Of a stretch of DNA of 64,000 bases, positions 29,936-40,140 are shown piece by piece. The notes under the pieces are model-generated. The model had not been told where the DNA came from and searched no databases. It saw only the letters and a list, made by a program, of their open reading frames with translations. The first letter of the stretch is position 1, and every line of letters starts with the position of its first letter. The translations under genes and the position numbers were made by a program. The stretch comes from Lysobacter sp. 5GHs7-4 (lineage in GTDB: Bacteria; Pseudomonadota; Gammaproteobacteria; Xanthomonadales; Xanthomonadaceae): positions 1,258,001 through 1,322,000 of the forward strand of contig NZ_CP089924.1 in the NCBI RefSeq assembly GCF_021284765.1, read 5' to 3'.

Positions 29936-30466
29936 ATGTCCCTGCAGACCGAACTCGACGCCGTGCCCGGCGTGACCGCCCGGCCCGATGCCGCCACCCG
30001 CGACTATGTGTTCAACCACACCATGTTGCGCGTCAAGGATCCGGCCAAGTCGCTGGATTTCTACACCCGCGTGCTCGGCTACACCCTGGTGCGCAAGCGC
30101 GATTTCGCCGAGGCGCAGTTCAGCCTGTACTTCCTGGTGCTGGTGTCCGACCCGGCGCAGATCCCGGCCGAGGAGCCCGCGCGCGGCGAGTGGTTGCTGA
30201 GCCAGCGCGGCGTGCTGGAACTCACCCACAACCACGGCACCGAGCACGACGCCGCGTTCGCCTATCACCACGGCAACAGCGAGCCGCGCGGCTTCGGCCA
30301 CATCTGCGTGTCGGTGCCCGACGTCGAGGCCGCGTGTGCGCGTTTCGAACGACTGGGCGTGGCGTTCCAGAAGCGCCTCAGCGACGGCCGCATGAAGGAC
30401 ATCGCCTTCATCAAGGATCCGGATGGCTATTGGGTCGAAATTCTGCAGCCGACCAGCCGGGTTTGA
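29936..30466 (+). CDS. gloA: Lactoylglutathione lyase (glyoxalase I)
   Basis: A 176-residue glyoxalase I converting the glutathione hemithioacetal of methylglyoxal to S-lactoylglutathione. The metal ligands are placed: His28 (NHTMLRVKD), Glu95 (VLELTHNHG), His122 (GFGHICVSV) and Glu168 (YWVEILQP). Length 176 matches the longer type with an extra N-terminal arm rather than the about 135-residue E. coli form. Methylglyoxal detoxification fits the metabolic genes nearby. Downstream are repeat sequences and clpB. Confidence 0.95.
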   Translation: MSLQTELDAVPGVTARPDAATRDYVFNHTMLRVKDPAKSLDFYTRVLGYTLVRKRDFAEAQFSLYFLVLVSDPAQIPAEEPARGEWLLSQRGVLELTHNHGTEHDAAFAYHHGNSEPRGFGHICVSVPDVEAACARFERLGVAFQKRLSDGRMKDIAFIKDPDGYWVEILQPTSRV

Positions 30467-30506
30467 TCTGCCGGCCGTTGATCCGCTCCCCCTTTGTTGA
30501 TCTGTT

Positions 30507-30767
30507 CCCCCCTTTGAAAAAGGGGGGCTGGGGGGGATTTGCTTCTGCCCGCGCAACAGCAAATCCCCCGCGCAGCTACACCCACCTGCATCGCCCATCC
30601 TCGGCGCCGGCCCCCTTTTTCGAAGGGGGCGATGCTTCTATTCCCTCCTTTGAAAAGGGGGCCAGGGGGGATTTGCTTCTGCCCACGCAAACAGCGAATC
30701 CCCCGCGCAGCTACACCCACCTGCATCGCCCATCCTCGGCGCCGGCCCCCTTTTCCAACGGGGGCGA
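30507..30767 (+). repeat. Two tandem copies of a hairpin/G-rich unit
   Basis: Copy A (30507-30631) and copy B (30642-30767) both run CCTTTGAAAA(A)GGGGGG, then a G-rich stretch and GATTTGCTTCTGCCC, then a shared GCAGCTACACCCACCTGCAT block and CTCGGCGCCGGCCCCC. The core relates to the CTCCTTTGACAAAGGAG plus GGTTGGGGAGGATTTGC unit at 10814, 52725, 57944 and 58140. Confidence 0.7.
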
Positions 30768-30841
30768 CTTTTCAAAGTGGCGACGTTTCGCCGCCGGCCG
30801 TCCACAGCCTGAAGACCGCCGCCCACCGCGTCTCGCCAACT

Positions 30842-30870
30842 CTTGAAACACCCGCCCCAGCCCGCATTAA
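30842..30870 (+). promoter_or_regulatory. Candidate sigma-32 (heat-shock) promoter of clpB
   Basis: CTTGAAA (30842-30848) is a perfect sigma-32 -35. CCGCATTAA (30862-30870) matches the CCCCATTTA -10 at seven of nine positions with a 14-base gap after CTTGAA. It ends 64 bases before the clpB ATG and suits a heat-induced disaggregase gene. Confidence 0.6.
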
Positions 30871-30934
30871 CAGGTCATTCGCGGCCTTAGCGCGACACTC
30901 GCGCCGGGCCGCCACACCTTTCGGAGAACCCTCC

Positions 30935-33520
<2,586 letters not shown>

Positions 33521-33531
33521 TCGCGAGCTAA

Positions 33532-33560
33532 CTCGTGGCGGGCGCCGTGCCCGCCACGAG
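33532..33560. terminator. Bidirectional terminator between clpB and cah
   Basis: CTCGTGGCGGGC and GCCCGCCACGAG, a perfect 12-bp stem with a GCCGT loop, between the clpB stop (33520) and the stop of the convergent carbonic anhydrase (33572). Confidence 0.65.
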
Positions 33561-33571
33561 GGCATTGCGAC

Positions 33572-34330
33572 TCAGTCGCCGCGATAGCTCACCGGGCGTC
33601 CGTTGAGCGATTGCACGGGACGGCGGTTGCCGCCAGGGAACTGCGGGCCCGAGAACAGCGCGGTGAAGGCGGCCAGCTGCTGCAGCGACGCGGTCTTGGC
33701 CGTGGCCACCACATGCCAGGACACGCCTTCGCTGCACGGCGGCGTGGTCAGCGAACCCTTGAAGCGATAGATTCGCCCAGACGGCACCAGCGCGCGCAGG
33801 TTGAAGGCGGCGACGTTGCCGTGCTCGCCTTCTTCATCGGGCAGTACCGACACGATTTTCTGCAGCTGACTGTCGACCGCTCCCTCGTCGAAGAACACGC
33901 CGACCACGGCCAACGAATTGTCGGCGGCACGATGCACCAGATGCAGCTCCAGCGGGTACTGCTCGCCGTTGAGGAAATTTTCGCTGGGCGTGTGCACGTG
34001 GAACTGCACCAGTTGATAGACCTTGCCGCCGATGCTGAGCGTGTTGCCGGCCGGCAGATTGGCCTGCACGGTGTGGCCCAGGTGTTCGATCGGGAAGGCG
34101 GTGTTGGTGGAGTAGTTGAAACTCAGTGCGGACAGGTTCGCGGTAGTCGCCCGGCCGGGGATCACGTCGATCGGAGATTGCTGGTTGCCGGCCGAGCAGG
34201 CGGAAAAGGCCGGGTCCAGCGCACTCCAGCCTTCGGTGCCGTGTTCGTAACTCCATTCGGTCGCGGCGGCCGGGGCGCTGAGCAAGAGCAACGCGAGTGC
34301 GACGGCGCGCTGCGGAAATCGCACGTTCAT
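33572..34330 (-). CDS. Alpha-class carbonic anhydrase, periplasmic
   Basis: A 252-residue enzyme interconverting CO2 and bicarbonate. A signal peptide ends APAAATEWSY. The alpha-CA zinc ligands are His111 and His113 (FHVHTPSEN) with His130 (ELHLVH). A cysteine pair (Cys45 and the one in TTPPCSEG) fits the conserved disulfide. The opening EWSYEHGTEGW and QQSPIDV are also diagnostic. The start was chosen at the ATG beginning the signal peptide; the reading frame upstream is not supported. Periplasmic CO2 or bicarbonate balance is the likely job. Confidence 0.94.
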   Translation of the reverse strand: MNVRFPQRAVALALLLLSAPAAATEWSYEHGTEGWSALDPAFSACSAGNQQSPIDVIPGRATTANLSALSFNYSTNTAFPIEHLGHTVQANLPAGNTLSIGGKVYQLVQFHVHTPSENFLNGEQYPLELHLVHRAADNSLAVVGVFFDEGAVDSQLQKIVSVLPDEEGEHGNVAAFNLRALVPSGRIYRFKGSLTTPPCSEGVSWHVVATAKTASLQQLAAFTALFSGPQFPGGNRRPVQSLNGRPVSYRGD

Positions 34331-34593
34331 GTGGCGGTTCCAGGTTGGGTGGTGCGGGGGAGCGCACGACCCTAGCCATTGCCGCGTCGCAGCATCGGGC
34401 GGCGCTGGGCGCAGCGCACGATCCATCTGTGATCGCCGGCGCCTTCGGTGCCGCGCAGGCGACGAACGGTGCACGCACGCCAGCGAACCGGGCGGCCATA
34501 CCACCTGTGTCGATGCAGCTTGCGGTTGCGCCGCGAGGCCGCGGCGCCGGCGTGGCGCTGCGACCTGGCGGCTCGCAAACCCGTGTTACCGCC

Positions 34594-34911
34594 TCAACGG
34601 TCCGGGATGCCGTACGTGGCGCCGTGCTCGTATGCGTCCGCCGTCAGCTGCAGGCTGTGCGTCACGCCTTGGTCTTGCCGACCGCCGTAGTGATAAGGCG
34701 GAATGCGAGTGACGCGGCCGTCGGCGGCGCGTTGCATGTAGCGCGTGCGCCGCGCGGTCGCGACGATCTCGTCGGGCGTCACGGCGCGGCCATGCTTGGC
34801 GATCAGCGCCTGCACGATGTCGTCGATGGCCACCATGCGGCTGCCGTTGTGGCGGTCCTGGCGCAGGTAGTCCATCAGCGCCCAATCCAGGTCGAACTCG
34901 GTCCCGCTCAT
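34594..34911 (-). CDS. Small protein of unknown function, coupled to an amidohydrolase
   Basis: A 105-residue soluble protein: MSGTEFDLDWALMDYLRQDR, then DDIVQALIAKHGRAVTPDEIVATAR, a helical stretch with the look of a helix-turn-helix, and VTRIPPYHYGG. No signal peptide or membrane segment. Its ATG overlaps the stop of the upstream exported amidohydrolase by four bases (34908-34911), which supports real expression. I do not recognise the family. Confidence 0.7.
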   Translation of the reverse strand: MSGTEFDLDWALMDYLRQDRHNGSRMVAIDDIVQALIAKHGRAVTPDEIVATARRTRYMQRAADGRVTRIPPYHYGGRQDQGVTHSLQLTADAYEHGATYGIPDR

Positions 34912-36962
34912 AGCGCGCTCGGCGAGGCTGCCGCTTGCTTACGCGGCACGATGCCCAGCGCCTGTTCGATCTCCGCCGGGTCGAAACGCTTGCCGCCCTT
35001 GAACACCAGGTCGACCTTGCGGATGTCGCGCATGTCGGCCAACGGGTCGCCGTCGATCAGCACCAGATCGGCGAGCTTGCCCGGCGCGATCACGCCGCGG
35101 TCCTTGTCCACGCCCATCACCTGCGCCGGCGTCAGCGTCGCCAGCCGCAGCACTTCGGCATTGGGGATGCCCGCGCGCGAGTAGACCTCCAGTTCGGCGT
35201 GCAGCATGTAGCCGGCCAATGCGTCGGTGCCGGGCAGGATGGTCACGCCGGCCTCGTGCACGGCCTTGAGCAGCTGCAGCATGGTCGGCAGCGCTTGCTG
35301 GTACGCCTCTTCCTTGCCGTGCGGCGGCTTGAGCGCGCCCCAGCTCAGGTTGCGCTGCGCCTGAGGCGGGAATCGCTCGGCGACGCCGCGCAGGCCCGGC
35401 GGGGTCTTGGCGTCGGGATCGCCGCCGTACAGATCCTCGGCCAAGGCCATGGTCGGATCGAGCACGGTGTGGTGGCGCTTGAGGAAGTCGACGAACTCGC
35501 GCACTTCCGGCTTGGACGGCGGGAACTCGTGCGCGTGCTCGCCGACCTCGGTCAGGCGCGCCTTGGTGCGGGTGTCCTGCACGCGCGGGTACATGAAGTT
35601 GAGTTCGACAAACAGGAAGTGCTGCAGCTCGTCGGCGCCGGCCTCGATGAACTGCCGGGCCGACATGAAAGCCGGCACGTGCCCGCTCACGCGCAGCCCG
35701 CGCGCGTGCGCGCGGTCGGCGATCAGCGGGAACAGTTCGGGCTTGAGCGAGGAATAGGTCTTGATCTGCATGTAGCCGCGGTCGGCGTAGAAGTCGACCG
35801 CCTTGATCGCCTCCTCCGGCGTATCGACCAACATCTTGGTCGGGCCGGCGTAGGGGCCGGGACCGTCGATGAAGCCGGCCATCATCACCCGCGGGCCGAC
35901 CTCGGTGCCGGCCTCGAAGCGCTTCACGCGCTCGGGGAAGGTATCGAAGTTGTTAGCCACGTCGCGCGCGCTGGTAACGCCGGCGGCGATGTCCAGCGCG
36001 CCGTCCTCGATGGACGAGTAGTGCTTGTGCACGTCCCACAGGCCCGGCATCAGGAAGCGCCCGCGCGCGTCGACGATTTCGGCGCCGGCCGGCGCCTTGA
36101 GTTGCGCGTCCGGCGCCACCCGCACGATGCGCTCGCCCTCGATCAGCACGCTGGTGCCGGCGCTGGCGCTGAGATCGCGCGGGTCGAACACGCGCGCGTT
36201 GCGGATCAGCAGCGGTCCCTGGGCGGGATGGGTGAGGCGCTGCGCAAGTTGCGCGCCCCAGGCCGCGTCGGAGCGCTCCTGCAGTTCCAACAGCTTGGGC
36301 AGCGCGTCCTGCAGCTCGGCGTCGATCACCGCGAACCAGCCCGAGGCATACAGGGTCGCGGCGGTGGAGCCGTCGGCGTGCAGCCACAGCGACTGCGGCG
36401 TGAAGTTGAGGCCGGACACGCGCTGCAACGTGAGCTTGACCGGGCCGTTCTTGCCGATCACCTCGTGCTCGCCCAGGGTTTCGATGCGGGCCTCGCCCGC
36501 GGGCAGGATCGCCAGCTTGCGCTCCGGCGCGCGCAACAGCGCGCGCGCGAGGGTGCCGCCGATTTCCGGCGCGGCCTGCAATGGCAGGAAGAAGGCTGGC
36601 GCGCTCAGCGCCTTCTCGCCTTGTTCGCTGGGATTCTTCCAACTCGCGCGGCCGGCATCGACGCGGTAGCGCTCCTCGAAGGGATTGAGCAGGTAGTCGT
36701 TGCCGCTGCCGCTGTAGTCGGCCAGGGTACCGTCGGCGTTGAGACGCCAGCGGGTCTTGCTGCGGTCGCCGCGGCCGCGGTCGGTGTAGTGGTACTCGAC
36801 CTGGACGCTGCCGTCGGCGGCGGTCTCGACGATCTGCTTGCCGGCGACGTTGCCCTGCATCAGCACCACTTGTTCGCGGCGGGCGGCGAGGGCGTCGGAA
36901 ATGGAAAGCGCGAGTACGGCGGGCAGGGCGAATGACAGCAGCAGCGATCCGGCTAAGCGCAT
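34908..36962 (-). CDS. Exported amidohydrolase-family protein
   Basis: A 684-residue protein with a signal peptide (MRLAGSLLLSFALPAVLALS, then DALA). An N-terminal region of about 270 residues is not similar to classic amidohydrolases. A metal-dependent hydrolase barrel follows, with LMPGLWDVHKHYSSIE (HxH), a HVPAFM histidine, and LPGTDALAGY with the catalytic Asp. The C-terminal ITP-like pattern GVIAPGKLADLVLIDGDPL is typical of the superfamily. Several such exported enzymes act as dipeptidases or prolidases in periplasm or medium; the substrate here is not readable. Start at ATG 36962, as the signal peptide begins there; an ATG 75 bases upstream lacks this. Confidence 0.87.
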   Translation of the reverse strand: MRLAGSLLLSFALPAVLALSISDALAARREQVVLMQGNVAGKQIVETAADGSVQVEYHYTDRGRGDRSKTRWRLNADGTLADYSGSGNDYLLNPFEERYRVDAGRASWKNPSEQGEKALSAPAFFLPLQAAPEIGGTLARALLRAPERKLAILPAGEARIETLGEHEVIGKNGPVKLTLQRVSGLNFTPQSLWLHADGSTAATLYASGWFAVIDAELQDALPKLLELQERSDAAWGAQLAQRLTHPAQGPLLIRNARVFDPRDLSASAGTSVLIEGERIVRVAPDAQLKAPAGAEIVDARGRFLMPGLWDVHKHYSSIEDGALDIAAGVTSARDVANNFDTFPERVKRFEAGTEVGPRVMMAGFIDGPGPYAGPTKMLVDTPEEAIKAVDFYADRGYMQIKTYSSLKPELFPLIADRAHARGLRVSGHVPAFMSARQFIEAGADELQHFLFVELNFMYPRVQDTRTKARLTEVGEHAHEFPPSKPEVREFVDFLKRHHTVLDPTMALAEDLYGGDPDAKTPPGLRGVAERFPPQAQRNLSWGALKPPHGKEEAYQQALPTMLQLLKAVHEAGVTILPGTDALAGYMLHAELEVYSRAGIPNAEVLRLATLTPAQVMGVDKDRGVIAPGKLADLVLIDGDPLADMRDIRKVDLVFKGGKRFDPAEIEQALGIVPRKQAAASPSAL

Positions 36963-37111
36963 GGCGGCCCTCCTTGGGCGCGGACGTCGGCACCGCGGAC
37001 GGCTCCGGTCTGGCGGAGGCCGGCGCGGCTGGGTCACCCCTTATAGCCGATCCCGGGCGGCGCGAATGCGCGGCGAATGGCGAGTGGCGGTGGCCGCGCG
37101 TGCAGCGACGG

Positions 37112-37143
37112 CGACGACGGCCCGGAATCCCGGGCCGTCGTCG
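37112..37143 (-). terminator. 14-bp hairpin after the second TonB receptor
   Basis: CGACGACGGCCCGG and CCGGGCCGTCGTCG form a perfect 14-bp stem with a 4-base loop, 22 bases after the receptor stop codon. No strong T-run on the minus strand. Confidence 0.55.
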
Positions 37144-37165
37144 TTCGCACTGGAAGCGAATCAAC

Positions 37166-39538
37166 TCACCACTTGTAGCCCACCTTCACGTACGCGAACG
37201 CGCCATTGAAACCGAACGGCGAGGCGGTGTTGTAGGGCAGGTAGTTGCGCGTGCCCAGCACCAGCTTGGACTCGTCCGGGTACTCGTCGAGCACGTTGTC
37301 GCCGCCGACGGTGAAGTCCCAGCTGCCGAGCTGGTAGGTCGCCGCCAGGTCCAGCGTCCACTTGGCGCTGAAGGTCTGATCCAGCAGCGGATTGGTGGCG
37401 TGCAGTTCGGTGAACTCGCCGTAGCGCGTGGCGGTGGCGTTGAAGCGCCAGTTGCCGGTCTTCCAGTCGCCGGCCAGGAAGAACTTGTCCTTGGGCGCGC
37501 CCTTGGTGATGCGGCCGATCTCGGTGCGGCCGATGCGCACCGCCGCCGGGTCGATCGCCGCCAGCCGCGCCGGATTGGGCGCGATGCGCTCGATCTCGGT
37601 CTTGGAGTAGTTGTAGCCCAGGGTCAGGTCGAAGCTGCCCGAGGCCAGCGCGAACGCCTGGGTCGCGATCAGGTCCACGCCCTGGGTCTTGGTGTCGACG
37701 GCGTTGGTGAAGTAGCGGCCGCCGCCGATGCCGGGATAGCCATTGGCCTGCAGGTAGTTGCGCACCGCGGTGCTGGTCAGGTTTTCCGACAGCAGGATGC
37801 GGTCGTCGACCTTGATGTGGTATGCGTCGACGGTGATGTACAGGCCGTCGCGCGGTTGCAGCACCAGGCCCAGGCTGTAGTTGGTGGACTCCTCGGCCTT
37901 CAGCGATTCCGAGCCCAGCGCGATCGCCGCCGGGTTGTCGACGCGGAAGGTGCCGATCTCGTAGGGCACGCCGCTGATGAAGTTGGTCGCGATCGACTGG
38001 AAGAACTGCTGCTGCAGCGACGGCGCACGGAAGCCGGTGGACGCGGTGGCGCGCAGCGCGACCTTGTCGGTGAAGGCGTAACGCGCCGACAGCTTGCCCG
38101 AGGTGGTGTCGCCGAAATCGCTGTAGCTCTCGAAGCGCGCGGCGATGCCGGCGGAGAACTTGTCGGTCAGGTCGGCCTCGACGTCGGCATAGAGCGAATA
38201 GCTGTGACGGTCGAAGTCGCCGGCATCGCTGGCGCGGAAGCCGGAGAACACCTGCGCGCCCGGAATGATCTGGCCGTTGGAGGCCGGCACGCCGCCGTTG
38301 GCGTAGGACAGCGGTTCGCCGGCGTGCTGGCTGAACTCCTCGCCGCGCCATTCCGCGCCCCAGGCGAAGGTCACTGGGTATTGCCAGCCGAAATCGACCG
38401 GACGCGCGAAGTCCAGGTTCAACACGTGCTGGGTGACTTCCAGCGCGCCGGCGTAGAACTGGGTCGGCGAGGTCGGGCCCAGGCTGCGGTTGAGCGTGTG
38501 CTCGATGTCGAAGCTCAGCTCGTTGTGGCCGTAGTTGTAGCTCAAATCGATCTGCGTGCCGCCCGCGGTTTCCGTGCGCAGGCCGACCACCGCGGCGCGG
38601 TCCTTGCTGATGTTGTGGATCTGCGGCAGGAAGCCGTTCGGATAGATCGACGGGATGTTGCGCGGGTCGGCGGCGAAGCGGAAATAGCCGTTGGAGAGCA
38701 CGTCGCGCTTGCTGTAGCTGCCGAAGGAATAGAAGGTCAGATAATCGGCGACGTCGTACTCGCCGTTGTAGGACACCGCGCCCTGATCGATCTCGGGATC
38801 GCCGTAGCGCTGCTCGACCACGCCCTGGAACGGCCGCGCGCGATTGGTCTGATCCTGATGGCCGCCCTGCGCGGCCAGGTGCAGCTTGCCGTTCTCGCCC
38901 AGCTTGAAGCCGGCGTCGCCGGACAGTTGGTACTGCTCGCCGTCGCCGGCGCTGTACTGGCCGTAGCGCGCGGCCAGGCTGCCGCCGTGATCGCTGCCCT
39001 TGAGCACCACGTTGACCACACCGGCGATCGCGTCGGAGCCGTACTGCGCCGAGGCGCCGTCGCGCAGCACTTCCACGCGTTCGATCGAGGCGATCGGAAT
39101 CGCGTTGAGGTCCACCGGCGAGGAGCCGCGGCCCTGGCTGCCGTTGAGGTTGATCAGGGCGGTGGTGTGGCGGCGTTTGCCGTTGACCAGCACCAGCACT
39201 TGGTCCGGCGCCAGGCCGCGCAGCTGCGCCGGACGCACCGCGTCGGTGCCGTCGGTGATCGCCGGGCGCGGAAAATTCAGCGAGGGCAGGGCGCGCGACA
39301 GCGCGGTGGCCAGTTCGACCGTGCCGGTGGCCTCCAGCGCCTCGGGCGTGATGATGTCGATCGGCGCGCTGGACTCGGCGACGGTGCGGTCGCTGACGCG
39401 GGTGCCGGTGACGATGACCTGGTCCAGGTTATGCGCCGAGGCGTCGGCGGGTGCGTCCTGGGCGTAGCCGGGAGCGGCGAGGGCGGCGAGCAGGGCGAGT
39501 GCGAGCGGACGACGGACGGCACGGAAAGCGACGGACAT
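37166..39538 (-). CDS. TonB-dependent receptor
   Basis: A 790-residue outer-membrane receptor without an STN domain. The signal peptide ends LAAPGYA before QDAPADA, and the TonB box NLDQVIVTGTRV follows. The plug carries LRGLAPDQVLVLVNGKRRH, then GSDAIAGVVNVVL. The barrel ends in KVGYKW, an aromatic C terminus. AAGGAG lies about 9 bases before the ATG. The substrate is unknown: no neighbouring transporter or regulator gives it away. It is divergent from the cobalamin riboswitch and btuB, but carries no B12 motif of its own. Confidence 0.93.
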   Translation of the reverse strand: MSVAFRAVRRPLALALLAALAAPGYAQDAPADASAHNLDQVIVTGTRVSDRTVAESSAPIDIITPEALEATGTVELATALSRALPSLNFPRPAITDGTDAVRPAQLRGLAPDQVLVLVNGKRRHTTALINLNGSQGRGSSPVDLNAIPIASIERVEVLRDGASAQYGSDAIAGVVNVVLKGSDHGGSLAARYGQYSAGDGEQYQLSGDAGFKLGENGKLHLAAQGGHQDQTNRARPFQGVVEQRYGDPEIDQGAVSYNGEYDVADYLTFYSFGSYSKRDVLSNGYFRFAADPRNIPSIYPNGFLPQIHNISKDRAAVVGLRTETAGGTQIDLSYNYGHNELSFDIEHTLNRSLGPTSPTQFYAGALEVTQHVLNLDFARPVDFGWQYPVTFAWGAEWRGEEFSQHAGEPLSYANGGVPASNGQIIPGAQVFSGFRASDAGDFDRHSYSLYADVEADLTDKFSAGIAARFESYSDFGDTTSGKLSARYAFTDKVALRATASTGFRAPSLQQQFFQSIATNFISGVPYEIGTFRVDNPAAIALGSESLKAEESTNYSLGLVLQPRDGLYITVDAYHIKVDDRILLSENLTSTAVRNYLQANGYPGIGGGRYFTNAVDTKTQGVDLIATQAFALASGSFDLTLGYNYSKTEIERIAPNPARLAAIDPAAVRIGRTEIGRITKGAPKDKFFLAGDWKTGNWRFNATATRYGEFTELHATNPLLDQTFSAKWTLDLAATYQLGSWDFTVGGDNVLDEYPDESKLVLGTRNYLPYNTASPFGFNGAFAYVKVGYKW

Positions 39539-39585
39539 GGTGCGCGGCTCCTTGCGGCAGGGGGATTGGTAGCGATGTCATTTTG

Positions 39586-39614
39586 GTTTAACACGTTCAT
39601 AACAATCGGGTCAA
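39586..39614 (-). promoter_or_regulatory. Candidate sigma-70 promoter of the TonB receptor
   Basis: On the minus strand TTGACC (39614-39609) and TTAAAC (39591-39586) are 17 bases apart in an unusually AT-rich stretch, about 48 bases before the ATG. The -35 is good, the -10 poor. Confidence 0.35.
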
Positions 39615-39774
39615 ACGCAAAGACGCATGCAGAAATAGCCGTACGTCATGGTTTCGAACATTAGGTGTGCCATGGCGCATGCCAGCGGCATCCGCACCGC
39701 GAGCCGCAGGCCGCCGACGGGCGCCGCCCACCGCCCTCATGCCGATCCGTCATGCCGGTGCGCGGCCGCTGGGC

Positions 39775-39783
39775 TGCTACCAT
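39775..39783 (+). promoter_or_regulatory. Possible extended -10 of the btuB riboswitch transcript
   Basis: TGCTACCAT reads as an extended -10 (TGnTAnnAT) immediately upstream of the aptamer. No clear -35. Confidence 0.35.
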
Positions 39784-39789
39784 GCGCGG

Positions 39790-40012
39790 GCTTGAGGTGA
39801 TTGCCGGCCCCGCCGGCGATTGAAACGGGAATCCGGTGCGCCGGTCGTCCGAGCGGAGAATCCTCCGTTTGGCGCGACGGCAAATCCGGAGCTGCCCCCG
39901 CAACGGTAAGTAAGACGAACGATCCGCAGCGAGCCACTGTGCGCAGGCATGGGAAGGCGCGGACCGGAGGGCTGGAGGCCCTCGCTTGCAAGCCCGGAGA
40001 CCGGCCTGAGGC
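39790..40012 (+). ncRNA. Cobalamin (AdoCbl) riboswitch
   Basis: Clear landmarks in order: GAAACGGGAATCCGGTGCG (39822-39840), the B12 box GCTGCCCCCGCAACGGTAA (39891-39909), GCCACTG (39932-39938) with GGGAAGGC (39951-39958), and AAGCCCGGAGACCGGCC (39990-40006). The expression platform to the btuB SD (40129) is about 115 bases and contains C-rich runs such as CTCTCCCCC that could pair with the AGGAG SD. It should repress btuB and the following operon when cobalamin is plentiful. The boundaries are approximate; identification is secure. Confidence 0.96.
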
Positions 40013-40140
40013 TGACCCGACACGCGGTGGGCGCTGTCATGGGGCTGCCTGCGTCCGCGCGTCGCCGCCTCGTCCTCTCCCCCTGCGTGTCTCCGACCCA
40101 TCGTTGTCCGCGCGGGTAGGCGCGGGCCAGGAGCCATGCT

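Larger units (their letters stand above)
30467..30934. other. Intergenic region with tandem G-rich repeats before clpB
   Basis: Contains two diverged direct repeats (30507-30767) and a heat-shock-type promoter (30842-30870). No gene is seen; the long reading frame that crosses it is an extension of clpB without support. Confidence 0.7.

Noticed and set aside
30539..30934. N-terminal extension of ClpB by about 132 codons
   Set aside because: The extension is translated repeat DNA; ClpB homologues start MR-DKLT, an SD lies just before 30935, and the heat-shock promoter is inside the extension.
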